Shown: positions 7,907 to 15,830 of the stretch, piece after piece | How positions within the stretch are numbered: the stretch's first letter is position 1 | How the letters are laid out: the number at the start of each line of letters is the position of its first letter | DNA from: Phycisphaerae bacterium | GTDB lineage: Bacteria; Planctomycetota; Phycisphaerae; FEN-1346; JAACEH01 | Length of the DNA stretch: 64,000 nt | Direction of reading: 5' to 3' | NCBI GenBank assembly: GCA_012729015.1 | Contig: JAAYDY010000122.1 | Coordinates: 24,943-88,942, forward strand | Position numbers and translations under genes: made by a program | The notes under the pieces: model-generated | The model's input: the letters and a program-made list of their open reading frames with translations, nothing else | The model's database searches: none | Told to the model about the DNA's origin: nothing

Positions 7907-9172
7907 TTACATCTCCAGGCCGTTCAGCTGTGCGATCGTCCGCACGATCACTTCGGCCGCCTTCAGAATCGCGCTCACGCGGACCTGCTCGTCTTTGCCG
8001 TGCGCCGTGCCCAGGTCGCCGGGGCCGAACACCACGGTCGGAATCTCCAGTTGGTTCGCATAGAACCACGCGTCGCACGAGCCCGTCAGGGCGCTCAGTT
8101 GCGGCTCCACGCCCGACGCCGCCAGCGACTGCTTCAGCGACGCCACCAGCGGATGCCCCGGGTCCAGTTCGTTGCCGTCGGAGTTCAGCATCGGGAACGT
8201 CAGCTCAAAGTGCTCGCTCAACCACTCGTCGCCGCAGTCCTTCAGCACCGCGGCCATCTCCTGCTGCACCTCGTGCCGCGACTTCGGCGGCAGAAAACCG
8301 AACACGCCTTTCAGAACGGCCTCGCTCGGCGCCGCGGCCGGCCAGTTGCCCGCCTCGCACACGCCGAACGTCACCGGCATCGGGTTCGCGAAGGCATCGA
8401 ACAGCGGATTGCCCCGGCTGGCGGCCAGAAGTCGGTCGTGATACGCCTCCAGCGCCGCCATGGCCACGACGGCCTTCTTCAGCGCACTGACGCTCGAGCC
8501 GGGCGTGCCGCTGTGGCCCGGGCGGCCGTACACCTTGAGCTGAAACCACACCGCCCCGCGCACGCTCGGCATCAGACGCAGGTTCGACGGCTCCAGCACC
8601 AGGCACCCGTCGGCGCACCGCTTGCCGCGCGCGGCCTCCACGTGACGGATCATCGCCAGCGTGCCGTTGCCGCCATTCTCTTCCTCCACCACCAGGTGGC
8701 ATTCCACTGTTCCCGGCAGCCGCACCCCCAGCGCGTCCAGCGCCCGCATCACAGCGAAGATCGTCGCGGCCTGGCCCTTGGCGTCGCAGGCCCCGCGGCC
8801 GTAGATCGTGTCGCCGTCCACGCGCGGCTTGTACGGGTCGGCCTGTCCCACGCTCGGCGGCACCACGTCCAGGTGCGTGTTGAGGAACACCGTGGGCCCG
8901 CGGCCGGCCCCGCGACGGACAGCCATGACGTTGGGCCGGTCGGCGTAGGTGACGCCCGGCAGCTTGAACGCGAAATCGCGGTCGTCCTGGATCGACTCGG
9001 GGATCGGCACGTCGCGGGCCTCGTCGGTGCAGCGGGCCAGGGCCTCGCGCATCAGGGCCAGCGCCGGCCCTTCGCCGCCGCGCGTCGACGGCACCTCGAT
9101 CAACCGGCACAGCAGGTCGCGGACGTCGCCGCGAAGGGAATCGAGAACGGTTGACAGCTGAGCATCGTTCAT
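7907..9172 (-). CDS. M20 family metallopeptidase/deacylase (ArgE/DapE/CPG2-like)
   Basis: A 421-residue cytosolic zinc amidohydrolase. The M20 motif set is complete: NTHLDVVPP (first His and the assisting Asp), GRGACDAKG (bridging Asp), VVEEENGG (catalytic and ligand Glu), VLEPSN (Glu ligand) and a C-terminal GTAHGKDE (His ligand). Members cleave N-acyl amino acids, N-succinyl-diaminopimelate or C-terminal dipeptides. With sugar enzymes on both sides, deacylation of an N-acylated intermediate is possible but not shown. The ATG start at 9172 has GGAGAAG upstream. Length is normal for the family, and no defect is visible. Confidence 0.92.
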   Translation of the reverse strand: MNDAQLSTVLDSLRGDVRDLLCRLIEVPSTRGGEGPALALMREALARCTDEARDVPIPESIQDDRDFAFKLPGVTYADRPNVMAVRRGAGRGPTVFLNTHLDVVPPSVGQADPYKPRVDGDTIYGRGACDAKGQAATIFAVMRALDALGVRLPGTVECHLVVEEENGGNGTLAMIRHVEAARGKRCADGCLVLEPSNLRLMPSVRGAVWFQLKVYGRPGHSGTPGSSVSALKKAVVAMAALEAYHDRLLAASRGNPLFDAFANPMPVTFGVCEAGNWPAAAPSEAVLKGVFGFLPPKSRHEVQQEMAAVLKDCGDEWLSEHFELTFPMLNSDGNELDPGHPLVASLKQSLAASGVEPQLSALTGSCDAWFYANQLEIPTVVFGPGDLGTAHGKDEQVRVSAILKAAEVIVRTIAQLNGLEM

Positions 9173-9175
9173 CGC

Positions 9176-9498
9176 AGGTTCTTCTCCGCTCGACCCTCAC
9201 CGCCCGGCTTCGCCGGGTGCCATGCCTGCCCCAGTCGCAGGGGCGGCTCGCTACAAGTCCCGAGCCATGTCGAGGGGCGAGCCGCCCTTCATGGCCACTA
9301 CAAGCGTGGCCATGCCTCCCAACCGTAGGGTGGGTCCACCGGACCCACGCGGACATCTTCATGGCTCGGTGCCATGGCCGCTTGACGTCGTTCCCGAGCA
9401 CCGTCAAGGGGCGGCCATGCCAAGAGTCCTCGCCATGTCCGCGTGGCTGCAAGCAGCCACCCTACGCGCGGCCCTCACCGCCTCTCGACGGGAAGGGG
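9176..9498. repeat. Repeat mosaic between M20 peptidase and dehydrogenase genes
   Basis: This gap is almost wholly repeats: a family D/F stretch (9215-9295, with GGGGCGGCTCGCTACAAGTC), a family A hairpin (9325-9353), a reversed and rearranged family C copy (about 9376-9465) and GC-rich flanks like the tail of family B. Translated in any frame it gives only the short spurious peptides typical of these repeats. No promoter was recognised. Confidence 0.7.
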
Positions 9499-10503
9499 TC
9501 ACTTCCGCAGCCGCCCTTCCACGTCCTTGTTCACCGTGAATCGCGGCGGGCGGCCTTCCAGGTGGCGAATCACGTCTTCCAGAATCTTCTCCCGGATGCT
9601 CCAGCCCGATTCCTCGCTGTACCACGACAGGTGCGGCGTGAGCAGGCAGTTCGGCGCGCCCAGCAGCGGGTTGTCGGGCTTCGGCGGCTCAAGGTCGTAC
9701 ACGTCAATGGCCGCGCCGGCGATCACGCCCTTCTGGAGCGCCTCGGCCAGGTCGGCATCGCTCACGAGCGGCCCGCGCGCCGTGTTCACCAGCACCGCCG
9801 AGGGCTTCATCGTCCGCAGGGCCGCCGCGTTGATCTTGCCGCGCGTCTCGGCGTTCAGCGGCGTGTGGAGCGTCAGGATATCCGACTCCGCCAGCACGGT
9901 CTCCAGCGACACGGTCTGGACGCCCAACTCGGCCTGACGCTCGGCGCTCAGGTACGGGTCGCACACCAGGATGTTCATGCCGAGGCCGCCGACCATGCCG
10001 AGTACCGTGCTGCCGATGCGTCCGCAGCCGACGATGCCGAGCGTCTTGCCCTTCATCTGGAACACCGGACGGACGACCGAAAAGTCCCATTGCCCCTTGG
10101 CGACGCTGCGCTCCATGCTGTAACGTTGCTCGGGCAGGTGCCGCGCAGCCGCCAGGATGAGCATCAGCGCCTGCTCGGCCACTTCCTGCACGCAGTAGTC
10201 GGGGATGTTGGCCACGCGGATGCCCGCCGCGGTGGCGGCCGCCGTGTCCACGTTGTCGTAGCCGATGCCGTGGCGGATGATGAGCCGCGCGCGGCTCAGG
10301 CGGCCGATGACCCCCGACGTCATCCGCGCCATGTTCACCACGACGACCTCCGCGTCGCCGATCACCTTCACCAGCTCGTCTTCCTTGGCGAACTTCGCCT
10401 GGTGAGCTTCCCACTGGAAATCCAGCCCGCGCTTGCGCAGCTCGTCCTGTTCCCATTGGAAATCCGGTTCGAGGTAATCCGTCACGACAATCTTCGTTGC
10501 CAC
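9499..10503 (-). CDS. D-2-hydroxyacid dehydrogenase (CtBP/PGDH-like)
   Basis: A 334-residue NAD-dependent dehydrogenase. The Rossmann motif is GCGRIGSTVLGM. The catalytic triad is in place: Arg in VNTARGPLV, Glu in YDLEPP and His in LTPHLSW. The sequence is closest to the C-terminal-binding-protein-like subgroup that reduces 2-keto acids or oxidises D-hydroxy acids. The start is GTG at 10503, preceded by GGAGAAG. In this sugar-catabolic block it could act on a 2-keto sugar acid intermediate. It is flanked on both sides by dense repeat mosaics. Confidence 0.92.
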   Translation of the reverse strand: MATKIVVTDYLEPDFQWEQDELRKRGLDFQWEAHQAKFAKEDELVKVIGDAEVVVVNMARMTSGVIGRLSRARLIIRHGIGYDNVDTAAATAAGIRVANIPDYCVQEVAEQALMLILAAARHLPEQRYSMERSVAKGQWDFSVVRPVFQMKGKTLGIVGCGRIGSTVLGMVGGLGMNILVCDPYLSAERQAELGVQTVSLETVLAESDILTLHTPLNAETRGKINAAALRTMKPSAVLVNTARGPLVSDADLAEALQKGVIAGAAIDVYDLEPPKPDNPLLGAPNCLLTPHLSWYSEESGWSIREKILEDVIRHLEGRPPRFTVNKDVEGRLRK

Positions 10504-11016
10504 GGCTCTTCTCCGATAGACAAGTAGGGTGGGTCCACCGGACCCACGTGGATGCTGTGTCCAGCAGCCCCCCGGCGCGCTCGCAGCGCGTAGGTCGGGT
10601 CAACAGACCCGACGGCTGCTTCTGTTTGGCCGCTGCACGTCGGGTCTGTTAACCCGACTCACCTGCCGGGTGCCATGCCTGCCCCGTCAGGCATGGACGA
10701 GTGTCCTTGGCCTCCCACTTGGCTGCTCCTCGACAGGCTCGGAACCTGACGGCCCCTCGACGGTGCTCGGGAACTGCGTCAAGCAGCCACCCTGCGCGCC
10801 GTTGTGCAGAAGGACGCTGTCGTAGGGACGGCTCGCGAGCCGCAAACCCCTCTCCCTTGAGGGGAGAGGGTGGCCCGTAAGGGCCGGGTGAGGGTGACGC
10901 GCGGAGACGACGCTGCGAATTCGGACCGCCTTTTCCGCTCGACCCTCACCGCCCCTCGACTGCGCTCGGGGCACCTCCCCCTCGAAGGGGGAGGAGTTAC
11001 AGCCACCCCTGCGCGC
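10504..11016. repeat. Long repeat mosaic (families A, E, D, C, B)
   Basis: 513 bases with no gene. It holds a family A hairpin (10524-10552), a complete family E element (10590-10659), a family D hairpin (10671-10696), a duplicated family C block (10723-10795) and a full family B element (10847-10995). This is the densest co-occurrence of distinct repeat families in the window. It ends a few bases from the stop codon of the next Gfo/Idh/MocA gene. Confidence 0.75.
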
Positions 11017-12081
11017 TCACAACTTGACGCGGCGGCCTGTGGCGGCGCTGCGCAGGGCGGCCTCGGCCACGCGCGTGGCGCGCACGCCGTCGGCCACGGG
11101 AATGCCTACCTCGCGGTTCGTGCGAATCGCCTCGGCGAAGTCCGCCAGGTAGTCCAGCCCCATCTGCCCGCAGTACCCCGGCACCTGCGACGTCGGCTCC
11201 TTGATGACCTGCACTTTCCGGTCGCCGACCGACGGGTGCTCGGTCACCAGCAGCACGTTGTTATCGTCGCCGCCCCAGGACGGCACCCAGTTGACCATGC
11301 CGAGCGTGCCGCGAATCGAGACGAACAGGTCGCGACCCTGCGGGAACGATCGCGGCGCGCTGTAACTGATGTCCAGCAGCCCCGTGGCGCCGTTGGCGTA
11401 CTCCAGCACCGCGCAGGCACAGTCCTCGATCGTCCGCTCCGGTTCGCCGCCGAATCGCGTCGCGCGGCCCTGGACCGCCACGGCCTCCAGGCCCGTCCAC
11501 CAGTGGAACAGGTCGATCCAGTGAACGCCCAGGTTCTGCATCGGGCCGCCCGCCTGCGCGGCCTCGAGCATCCACGGGGCATGGTCGCGAATGTATCGCC
11601 ACGCGCCGCCGGCCGTCATGCGGCCCTCGAAATGGATGATCTCGCCCAGCAGCCCGTCGGCGATCCACTGCCGAATCCGCCGCGCCATCGGGTCGAACCG
11701 CCAGCAGTAGCCGGTGGTCACCTTCCGATCGGTCCGGGCCGCCATGGCGGCCACCTGGCGCACCTGCTTCAGCGTGGCGCCCATCGGCTTCTCCACCAGG
11801 ACGTGCTTGCCGGCGGCCAGCGCCGCCTTCACGGCGGCCGGCATCTCGGCGTGCGGCAGGAAGATCAGCACCGCCTCCACGTCCTCGCGGGCAAGCATCG
11901 CCGCCGGATCGGTCGTGCCGGGCAGACCGAAGAACGTTTCCTCGCCGGCCAGGAACGCCCCGTCCGCGTCGCACAGACACACCGGCCGGAACTGCGGCAG
12001 ATTCCGAAACAGCGGCCAGTACCAGCGCGGATGCTGGTGATGCAATCCCCAGATGGCCATGCCGACAGGTTGAACTGTCAC
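11017..12081 (-). CDS. Gfo/Idh/MocA family oxidoreductase with degenerate Gly motif
   Basis: A 354-residue protein with the usual two-domain layout, the EKP motif (VEKPMGATL) and a family C-terminal half with GPMQNLGVHWIDLFHWW. The N-terminal cofactor turn is unusual: it reads AIWGLHHQHPRW rather than GxGxxG, so NAD(P) binding may be altered. The start is GTG at 12081 with GGGGG upstream; an ATG at 12060 (MAIWGLHH) is an alternative. It is the most upstream gene of the minus-strand catabolic block. Its role is probably carbohydrate oxidation or reduction, if it is still active. Confidence 0.88.
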   Translation of the reverse strand: MTVQPVGMAIWGLHHQHPRWYWPLFRNLPQFRPVCLCDADGAFLAGEETFFGLPGTTDPAAMLAREDVEAVLIFLPHAEMPAAVKAALAAGKHVLVEKPMGATLKQVRQVAAMAARTDRKVTTGYCWRFDPMARRIRQWIADGLLGEIIHFEGRMTAGGAWRYIRDHAPWMLEAAQAGGPMQNLGVHWIDLFHWWTGLEAVAVQGRATRFGGEPERTIEDCACAVLEYANGATGLLDISYSAPRSFPQGRDLFVSIRGTLGMVNWVPSWGGDDNNVLLVTEHPSVGDRKVQVIKEPTSQVPGYCGQMGLDYLADFAEAIRTNREVGIPVADGVRATRVAEAALRSAATGRRVKL

Positions 12082-12165
12082 GACGACCCCCTTGCCTCAG
12101 CCCATGCGGCCGCCGGTGCGGACCGTCCCCACGCCACGGCCGACCGATGACACGCAAGGCAGCCG

Positions 12166-12192
12166 CTGGGTGGGTCCACTGGACCCACGTGG
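12166..12192. repeat. Family A hairpin upstream of Gfo/Idh/MocA gene
   Basis: A single GGTGGGTCC-ACT-GGACCCACG copy in the same orientation as those at 7677, 9325 and 10524. It lies about 85 bases upstream of the GTG start at 12081 on the opposite strand to transcription. Confidence 0.7.
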
Positions 12193-12299
12193 CGAACTCG
12201 TCAACGTCGCCTCGGCTCGCCTCGGCCACGCGCGGCACCGCAGCGATCACGAGGCATGGTACGTCACCCCCTGGTTGCCGTCAAGTGACGCAGCGGTTA

Positions 12300-12690
12300 C
12301 TTAAAACGGGGTTTTCCCCAGCGCAGGCTGAGGGTGGTCTGGCAGGAACGGCCCCCTGGGGAGCCCGGTGCGAGGATGGTGGCCGTGGGAATGCGATACC
12401 GTCCGTGCGGCCGCGAGGCAGCCCGCAGTGGCGGGTGGGAGACTTCCGCCGGGGGACTTCTCCCACGCCGCCTGACGGACGTGCCCCCAAGGGGGGGCAG
12501 GCCGCCGACGCTGCGAGCCTTCCCGCAATGTCCACGAGACCGTACGACATGTCGGGGCCTAAGGTTCCCCAGCGTTGGCCCCGGATGTATCTCCGGCGGG
12601 AGGAACCGCCACGGGCTCAGGGCCGCGGCGGCCTCCCCCCATCCACGTGCGCTCAGGACCCGCCGCAGTGTCGGCGGGCCTTACAAAGGT
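12300..12690. other. Unexplained hairpin-rich non-coding stretch
   Basis: No gene is supported here, but strong inverted repeats are packed together: GGGGTTTTCCCC (12309-12320), CCCGC-AGTG-GCGGG (12422-12435), GTGGGAGA...TCTCCCAC (12436-12467), TGCCCCC-AA-GGGGGGGCA (12482-12499) and CCCGCCG...CGGCGGG (about 12659-12678). Open frames on both strands are short and of low-complexity composition. The stretch lies just downstream of the zinc-ribbon genes on the minus strand. It could be a structured RNA, a decayed element, or another repeat family. The RNase P and tmRNA signature strings were looked for and not found. Confidence 0.4.
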
Positions 12691-12695
12691 CGGCC

Positions 12696-12872
12696 TCAGC
12701 CGGCCATCTCATGGGAGTCACCCGTGAGCGAATACGTGTGCGAATCGAAGACCTCGTTGTTGTGGCGTCGGCACTTGCGGCAGAATCGATGGGCCGCATC
12801 GGTCCACATCATCTTGCCGCATCTCAGGCAGCGGAGGTTCTTCTTTTCCAGCGGTCTCACTCTGAGTCGCAT
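12696..12872 (-). CDS. Small zinc-ribbon protein, 58 residues
   Basis: A short gene reading MRLRVRPLEKKNLRCLRCGK onward, with a CLRC...CRKC pair (C15/C18 and C31/C34) spaced like a zinc ribbon, followed by a basic RRHN segment. AAGGGGG lies seven bases before the ATG. It starts four bases after the stop of the 86-residue zinc-ribbon gene, so the two form a mini-operon. The fold suggests binding of zinc and perhaps nucleic acid or a protein partner. I do not recognise a named family. It lies downstream of a hexaloop/terminator leader that follows an ANTAR regulator gene. Confidence 0.7.
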   Translation of the reverse strand: MRLRVRPLEKKNLRCLRCGKMMWTDAAHRFCRKCRRHNNEVFDSHTYSLTGDSHEMAG

Positions 12873-12876
12873 GGTC

Positions 12877-13137
12877 TTACCCCCTTGTCATGGAAACGTG
12901 GTGGTTCAGTTGGCCGACCGCTCTATTGTTGAGCCAGCCGTCCAGGGACGACTGGGTGATCTGCGTCAGCACCGCCTCGACCTCGACCGCGGGAATCGGC
13001 ACCAGCCACGACGTGCCGCACGACGCGTTCGGGCACTTCCACCACCGCGACAGATGCCCGCACGAGGCGACCGTCTCCCCGGCTTCCATCAGCGTGCCGC
13101 ATTCCGGACAAACGTGCCGATCCTGGCTCTCACTCAT
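12877..13137 (-). CDS. Small cysteine-rich zinc-ribbon-like protein, 86 residues
   Basis: Begins MSESQDRHVCPECGTLMEAG. Cysteines occur as CPECG, ASCGH and CPNASC, enough for one zinc site with spare ligands. The C-terminal half (EVEAVLTQITQSSLDGWLNN) looks helical. The start at 13137 has GGAGG five bases upstream. An in-frame ATG at 13152 lacks a Shine-Dalgarno. The start lies only about 28 bases after the T-run of a perfect intrinsic terminator, so there is little room for an independent promoter. Expression by read-through from the kinase/ANTAR transcript is inferred. No named family was recognised. Confidence 0.7.
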   Translation of the reverse strand: MSESQDRHVCPECGTLMEAGETVASCGHLSRWWKCPNASCGTSWLVPIPAVEVEAVLTQITQSSLDGWLNNRAVGQLNHHVSMTRG

Positions 13138-13165
13138 GGTTGCCTCCGGCAACTATGCCCTGGCC

Positions 13166-13215
13166 GAAAAAAAACGGAGCCTTTCTGACAGAACGTGCTG
13201 TCAGAAAGGCTCCGT
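13166..13215 (-). terminator. Intrinsic terminator/attenuator before zinc-ribbon genes
   Basis: On the minus strand there is a perfect 18-base-pair stem (ACGGAGCCTTTCTGACAG with its complement, arms 13198-13215 and 13174-13191) around a six-base loop, followed directly by eight T residues. It follows the ANTAR regulator gene and precedes the zinc-ribbon start by about 28 bases. Its upstream arm overlaps the third hexaloop hairpin (13206-13221), so the two structures are mutually exclusive. Confidence 0.9.
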
Positions 13216-13280
13216 CGCCTTGTTACGCCTGGTGGGGCGCCCGTCGTCGGGACCCTATGTGGGACCGGCCTTCGTCGGCC
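13206..13280 (-). promoter_or_regulatory. Three look-alike hexaloop hairpins, candidate ANTAR antiterminator
   Basis: In the minus-strand RNA, three short hairpins occur in a row with hexaloops of the form GACGNN: GGCC-GACGAA-GGCC (13267-13280), CCC-GACGAC-GGG (13240-13251, extendable by a GGG/CCC pair with a small internal loop) and AAGGC-GACGGA-GCCTT (13206-13221). The third shares bases with the upstream arm of the terminator. ANTAR proteins are known to bind paired hexaloop hairpins that pre-empt terminators. Published targets have A at loop position 1 and G at position 4; here G4 is present in all three but position 1 is G. Function is inferred. Confidence 0.5.
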
Positions 13281-13392
13281 AATCCACCTGAATACTACAT
13301 CGGAACTCCGGGCCGGGCCAACAAGAAATTCGGAAAAATCTCCTTTTTTCTCTAACTCTGCTGCGCGCCGTGCGTTGCCGCCGCCGGCACGG

Positions 13393-14004
13393 TCACAGGA
13401 AATCCGCCGCGCCCAGGATGCTGCCGGCCACGTCCCGCATGGGCCTGGACTGTTTCTGGCTCTGGGCCCGCATCACGTCGTAGGCCTGTTGCTCCGTCAG
13501 GCCCTTCTTCTGCATGAGCACGCCTTTGGCCTTCTCGACCAGTTTGCGCGTCTCCAGAGCGTCGCGGAGGGTCTCGTTTTCCTCGCGCAGCCGCTGGAAC
13601 TCGGCGAACCGGCTGCGCGCCAGGGCCATGACGCTGAGCAACTGCCGCGCGACGATCGGTTTGACCAGGTAGCCGAAGACGTGTGACTGGACGGCTTCCT
13701 GGAGGTACTTGTCGTCGGTGAAGGCGGTGGTGACGATGACGGGGCAGGGCCGCCGCTCCATGATTTCGCGCGAGGCGGCCAGACCGTCCATGCCGGCGCC
13801 GAGCTTGATGTCCATCAGGACGAGGTCCGGCCGCAGACGCTCCAACTCGGCCAGGGCCGCCTCGGCCGTGGCGAACAGGTGGACCTCGGCCTTCATCTCG
13901 CGGCTCAGGATGCGCTGGAGCCCCATGGCCACCAGGGACTCGTCCTCGACGACGAAGACGCACTGGGCCGGTTCGACCGGCGTGGCCGACGGCTGATCGC
14001 TCAT
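13393..14004 (-). CDS. ANTAR-domain response regulator (RNA antiterminator)
   Basis: A 203-residue protein. Residues 14-125 form a receiver domain with the E20-D21 acidic pair, phospho-acceptor D65 (LVLMDIK), T93 and K115 (LVKP). A coiled segment (about 133-152) leads to the ANTAR domain (about 153-203: KLVEKAKGVLMQKKGLTEQQAYDVMR). ANTAR regulators dimerise on phosphorylation and bind hexaloop RNA hairpins to prevent termination. The ATG at 14004 overlaps the kinase stop codon (ATGA), indicating translational coupling. Candidate hexaloops and a terminator follow this gene. In EutV-type systems a matching HisKA_2 kinase supplies the phosphate. Confidence 0.93.
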   Translation of the reverse strand: MSDQPSATPVEPAQCVFVVEDESLVAMGLQRILSREMKAEVHLFATAEAALAELERLRPDLVLMDIKLGAGMDGLAASREIMERRPCPVIVTTAFTDDKYLQEAVQSHVFGYLVKPIVARQLLSVMALARSRFAEFQRLREENETLRDALETRKLVEKAKGVLMQKKGLTEQQAYDVMRAQSQKQSRPMRDVAGSILGAADFL

Positions 14005-15830
14005 GACTGTCCTCCCGGCGCAAAGATGATCTGCGCCTGGCATCCCTCGGGGCCGCTGTGCAGCTCGAAGCGCCCCCCCAGGTCGTGTTCCACCAGTTGA
14101 CGGATCAGCGCCAGGCCCGTGCCCTCGCGGTCGCCGTCGGGGCGTCCGGTCCCGTTGTCGGCCACACGGATGGCGACGCGGCCGGGGGCGTCCGCCGGCT
14201 CGACATCGATGGTGATCCGCCCCATGTCCCGGCCGTCGAAGGCGTGCAGGATGGCGTTGGACATCAGTTCGTTGACAGCGATGGCCAGGGCCGTGGCGCG
14301 TTTGCTCGACAGTTCGAGGTTGCGGCCCGTGACGCCGATCTCGACGCGCAACCCCTGGTCGCCCAGGTAGGTGGCCTTGGCCAGCTCGGCCAGGCCCTTC
14401 AGCAGCGCCATCAGCGGCACGTCGCTGGCCGCCTCGGTCGTCAGGAGGCGATGGACCATGGCGGCGGCGCGGATGCGCGACATGCAGCGGTCCAGCGCCT
14501 CGGCGCCGTCGGGGCCCACGTGGTCGCGTTCCAGCTCCAGCAGGGCGATCAGCGACTGGAGGTTGTTGCGGATCCGGTGATGGGCCTCGCGGACCAGGGT
14601 CTCCATCTGGTCGGCCCGGCGGACCAGTTCGGCCTGCATGCGGTACTGGGCGCTGACGTCGCGGGCAATGGCGATCAGCGCCCGCTGCCCCGCCTGCTCG
14701 AGCGACGCCACGCGCACCGACGCCGGAAACGTCGAGCGGTCCTTGCGGCGGAGCGTGGTGTCGAAGGTGCCGGAGGTCCGCCCCGACGCCAGGAGCTGCA
14801 ACTCCTTCTGACGCGACTCGTGCCCGAACCCGAGGTCCAGGTCCGCGATATTCATTCGCGTCAGTTCGGCGTGATCGTAGCCCGTGGCGTCGCAGACGCA
14901 ACGGTTGGCCTCGATGATGCGGCCGTCGAGATCGTGCAGGAGGATCATGTCGGCGGCGTGCTCGACGAGGTTCCGGTACTTCGCCTCGGATTGCCGCGTG
15001 GCCTCCTGGCTCTCGCGAAGCGTGTGGAACAGGACGCCGTAGGGCTTGGTCAGCCCGGTCTCAATGAGGGCCTTGTAGACCATGTAGAAGGAGAGCAGCT
15101 TCAGCAGGTGTCCGAGCATGTTGGGCAGGCCGTGGGGGTCGCTGTACATGGTGAACAGAACCTCGGCGTTGATCGTGGCGAGCAGGGCCAGCAGGAGCCG
15201 CCGGATCACGGTGCGGTCGAAATGCTGTTTCCGCCGCAGGAGCAGAATGCCTGCCAGCGCCAGCAGGCCGCAGATGACGTACTCGGCGACGATCTTGAAG
15301 GGGGTGAGCCGGCCCGAGGCGTCGTCGAAGCAGACCGGGAACACGTCCAGGACGAACACGCTTGCCAGCACGGCGGCCGTAACCAGCGCGTAGACGGTCA
15401 GCAGCGCGCCGGCCCGGAGGCGTCGCCCCAGCAGCAGCGGCGCCGCCACCAGCGACACCGCCTCCAGCCCGCGAGCGATGATCCAGAGCTGCGTCGCCAG
15501 GTTGCTGCCGGCGGTGTGGAACACCCCCATGCCGCTGTAGGCCAGCGTATGCAGCAGGTCCAGCGCGGCCACAAACAGGTACGCGATGCCGACGACCAGC
15601 AGGTAATTGTTCCGGAGAAACTCGCGGGCGTTCCAGAAAACCAGAAACAGCGACACGCCGATGGCGATCGACGTCATCTCGGCCAGGCTGTGAAACAGGA
15701 GGTAGTGCCGCTCGGCCATGGCGTGGTACTGCTCGCGGAACACCACGGCCAGCACGCCGACGGCCACGGCCAGCGCGACCGGCACGGCCGACACTACGAT
15801 CCTGCGAAATTGGACAGGTGTCTGGGCCAT
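14001..15830 (-). CDS. Membrane sensor histidine kinase (MASE3-PAS-HisKA_2-HATPase)
   Basis: A 609-residue kinase. The first 270 residues hold about eight membrane spans of MASE3 type (YLLFHSLAEMTSIAIGVSLFLVF region). A PAS domain follows (EAKYRNLVEHAADMILLHDL, about 285-395), then a HisKA_2 box with REAHHRIRNNLQSL and an HATPase domain (NELMSNAILHAF, DNGTGRPDG, GTGLALI). The PAS cofactor and the MASE3 ligand are unknown. ATG at 15830 is chosen over GTG at 15866 because GGCGAGG precedes it. It is coupled to the ANTAR regulator, its obvious partner. HisKA_2 kinases commonly pair with ANTAR regulators. Confidence 0.92.
   Translation of the reverse strand: MAQTPVQFRRIVVSAVPVALAVAVGVLAVVFREQYHAMAERHYLLFHSLAEMTSIAIGVSLFLVFWNAREFLRNNYLLVVGIAYLFVAALDLLHTLAYSGMGVFHTAGSNLATQLWIIARGLEAVSLVAAPLLLGRRLRAGALLTVYALVTAAVLASVFVLDVFPVCFDDASGRLTPFKIVAEYVICGLLALAGILLLRRKQHFDRTVIRRLLLALLATINAEVLFTMYSDPHGLPNMLGHLLKLLSFYMVYKALIETGLTKPYGVLFHTLRESQEATRQSEAKYRNLVEHAADMILLHDLDGRIIEANRCVCDATGYDHAELTRMNIADLDLGFGHESRQKELQLLASGRTSGTFDTTLRRKDRSTFPASVRVASLEQAGQRALIAIARDVSAQYRMQAELVRRADQMETLVREAHHRIRNNLQSLIALLELERDHVGPDGAEALDRCMSRIRAAAMVHRLLTTEAASDVPLMALLKGLAELAKATYLGDQGLRVEIGVTGRNLELSSKRATALAIAVNELMSNAILHAFDGRDMGRITIDVEPADAPGRVAIRVADNGTGRPDGDREGTGLALIRQLVEHDLGGRFELHSGPEGCQAQIIFAPGGQS

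Noticed and set aside
12281..12550. Short minus-strand frames of 75-89 residues in the hairpin-rich stretch
   Set aside because: Composition is repeat-like and starts lack Shine-Dalgarno; the hairpins explain the region better.
12300..12690. RNase P RNA or tmRNA in the hairpin-rich stretch
   Set aside because: The GAGGAAAGTCC/ACAGAA strings of RNase P and the tmRNA end signatures were not found on either strand.
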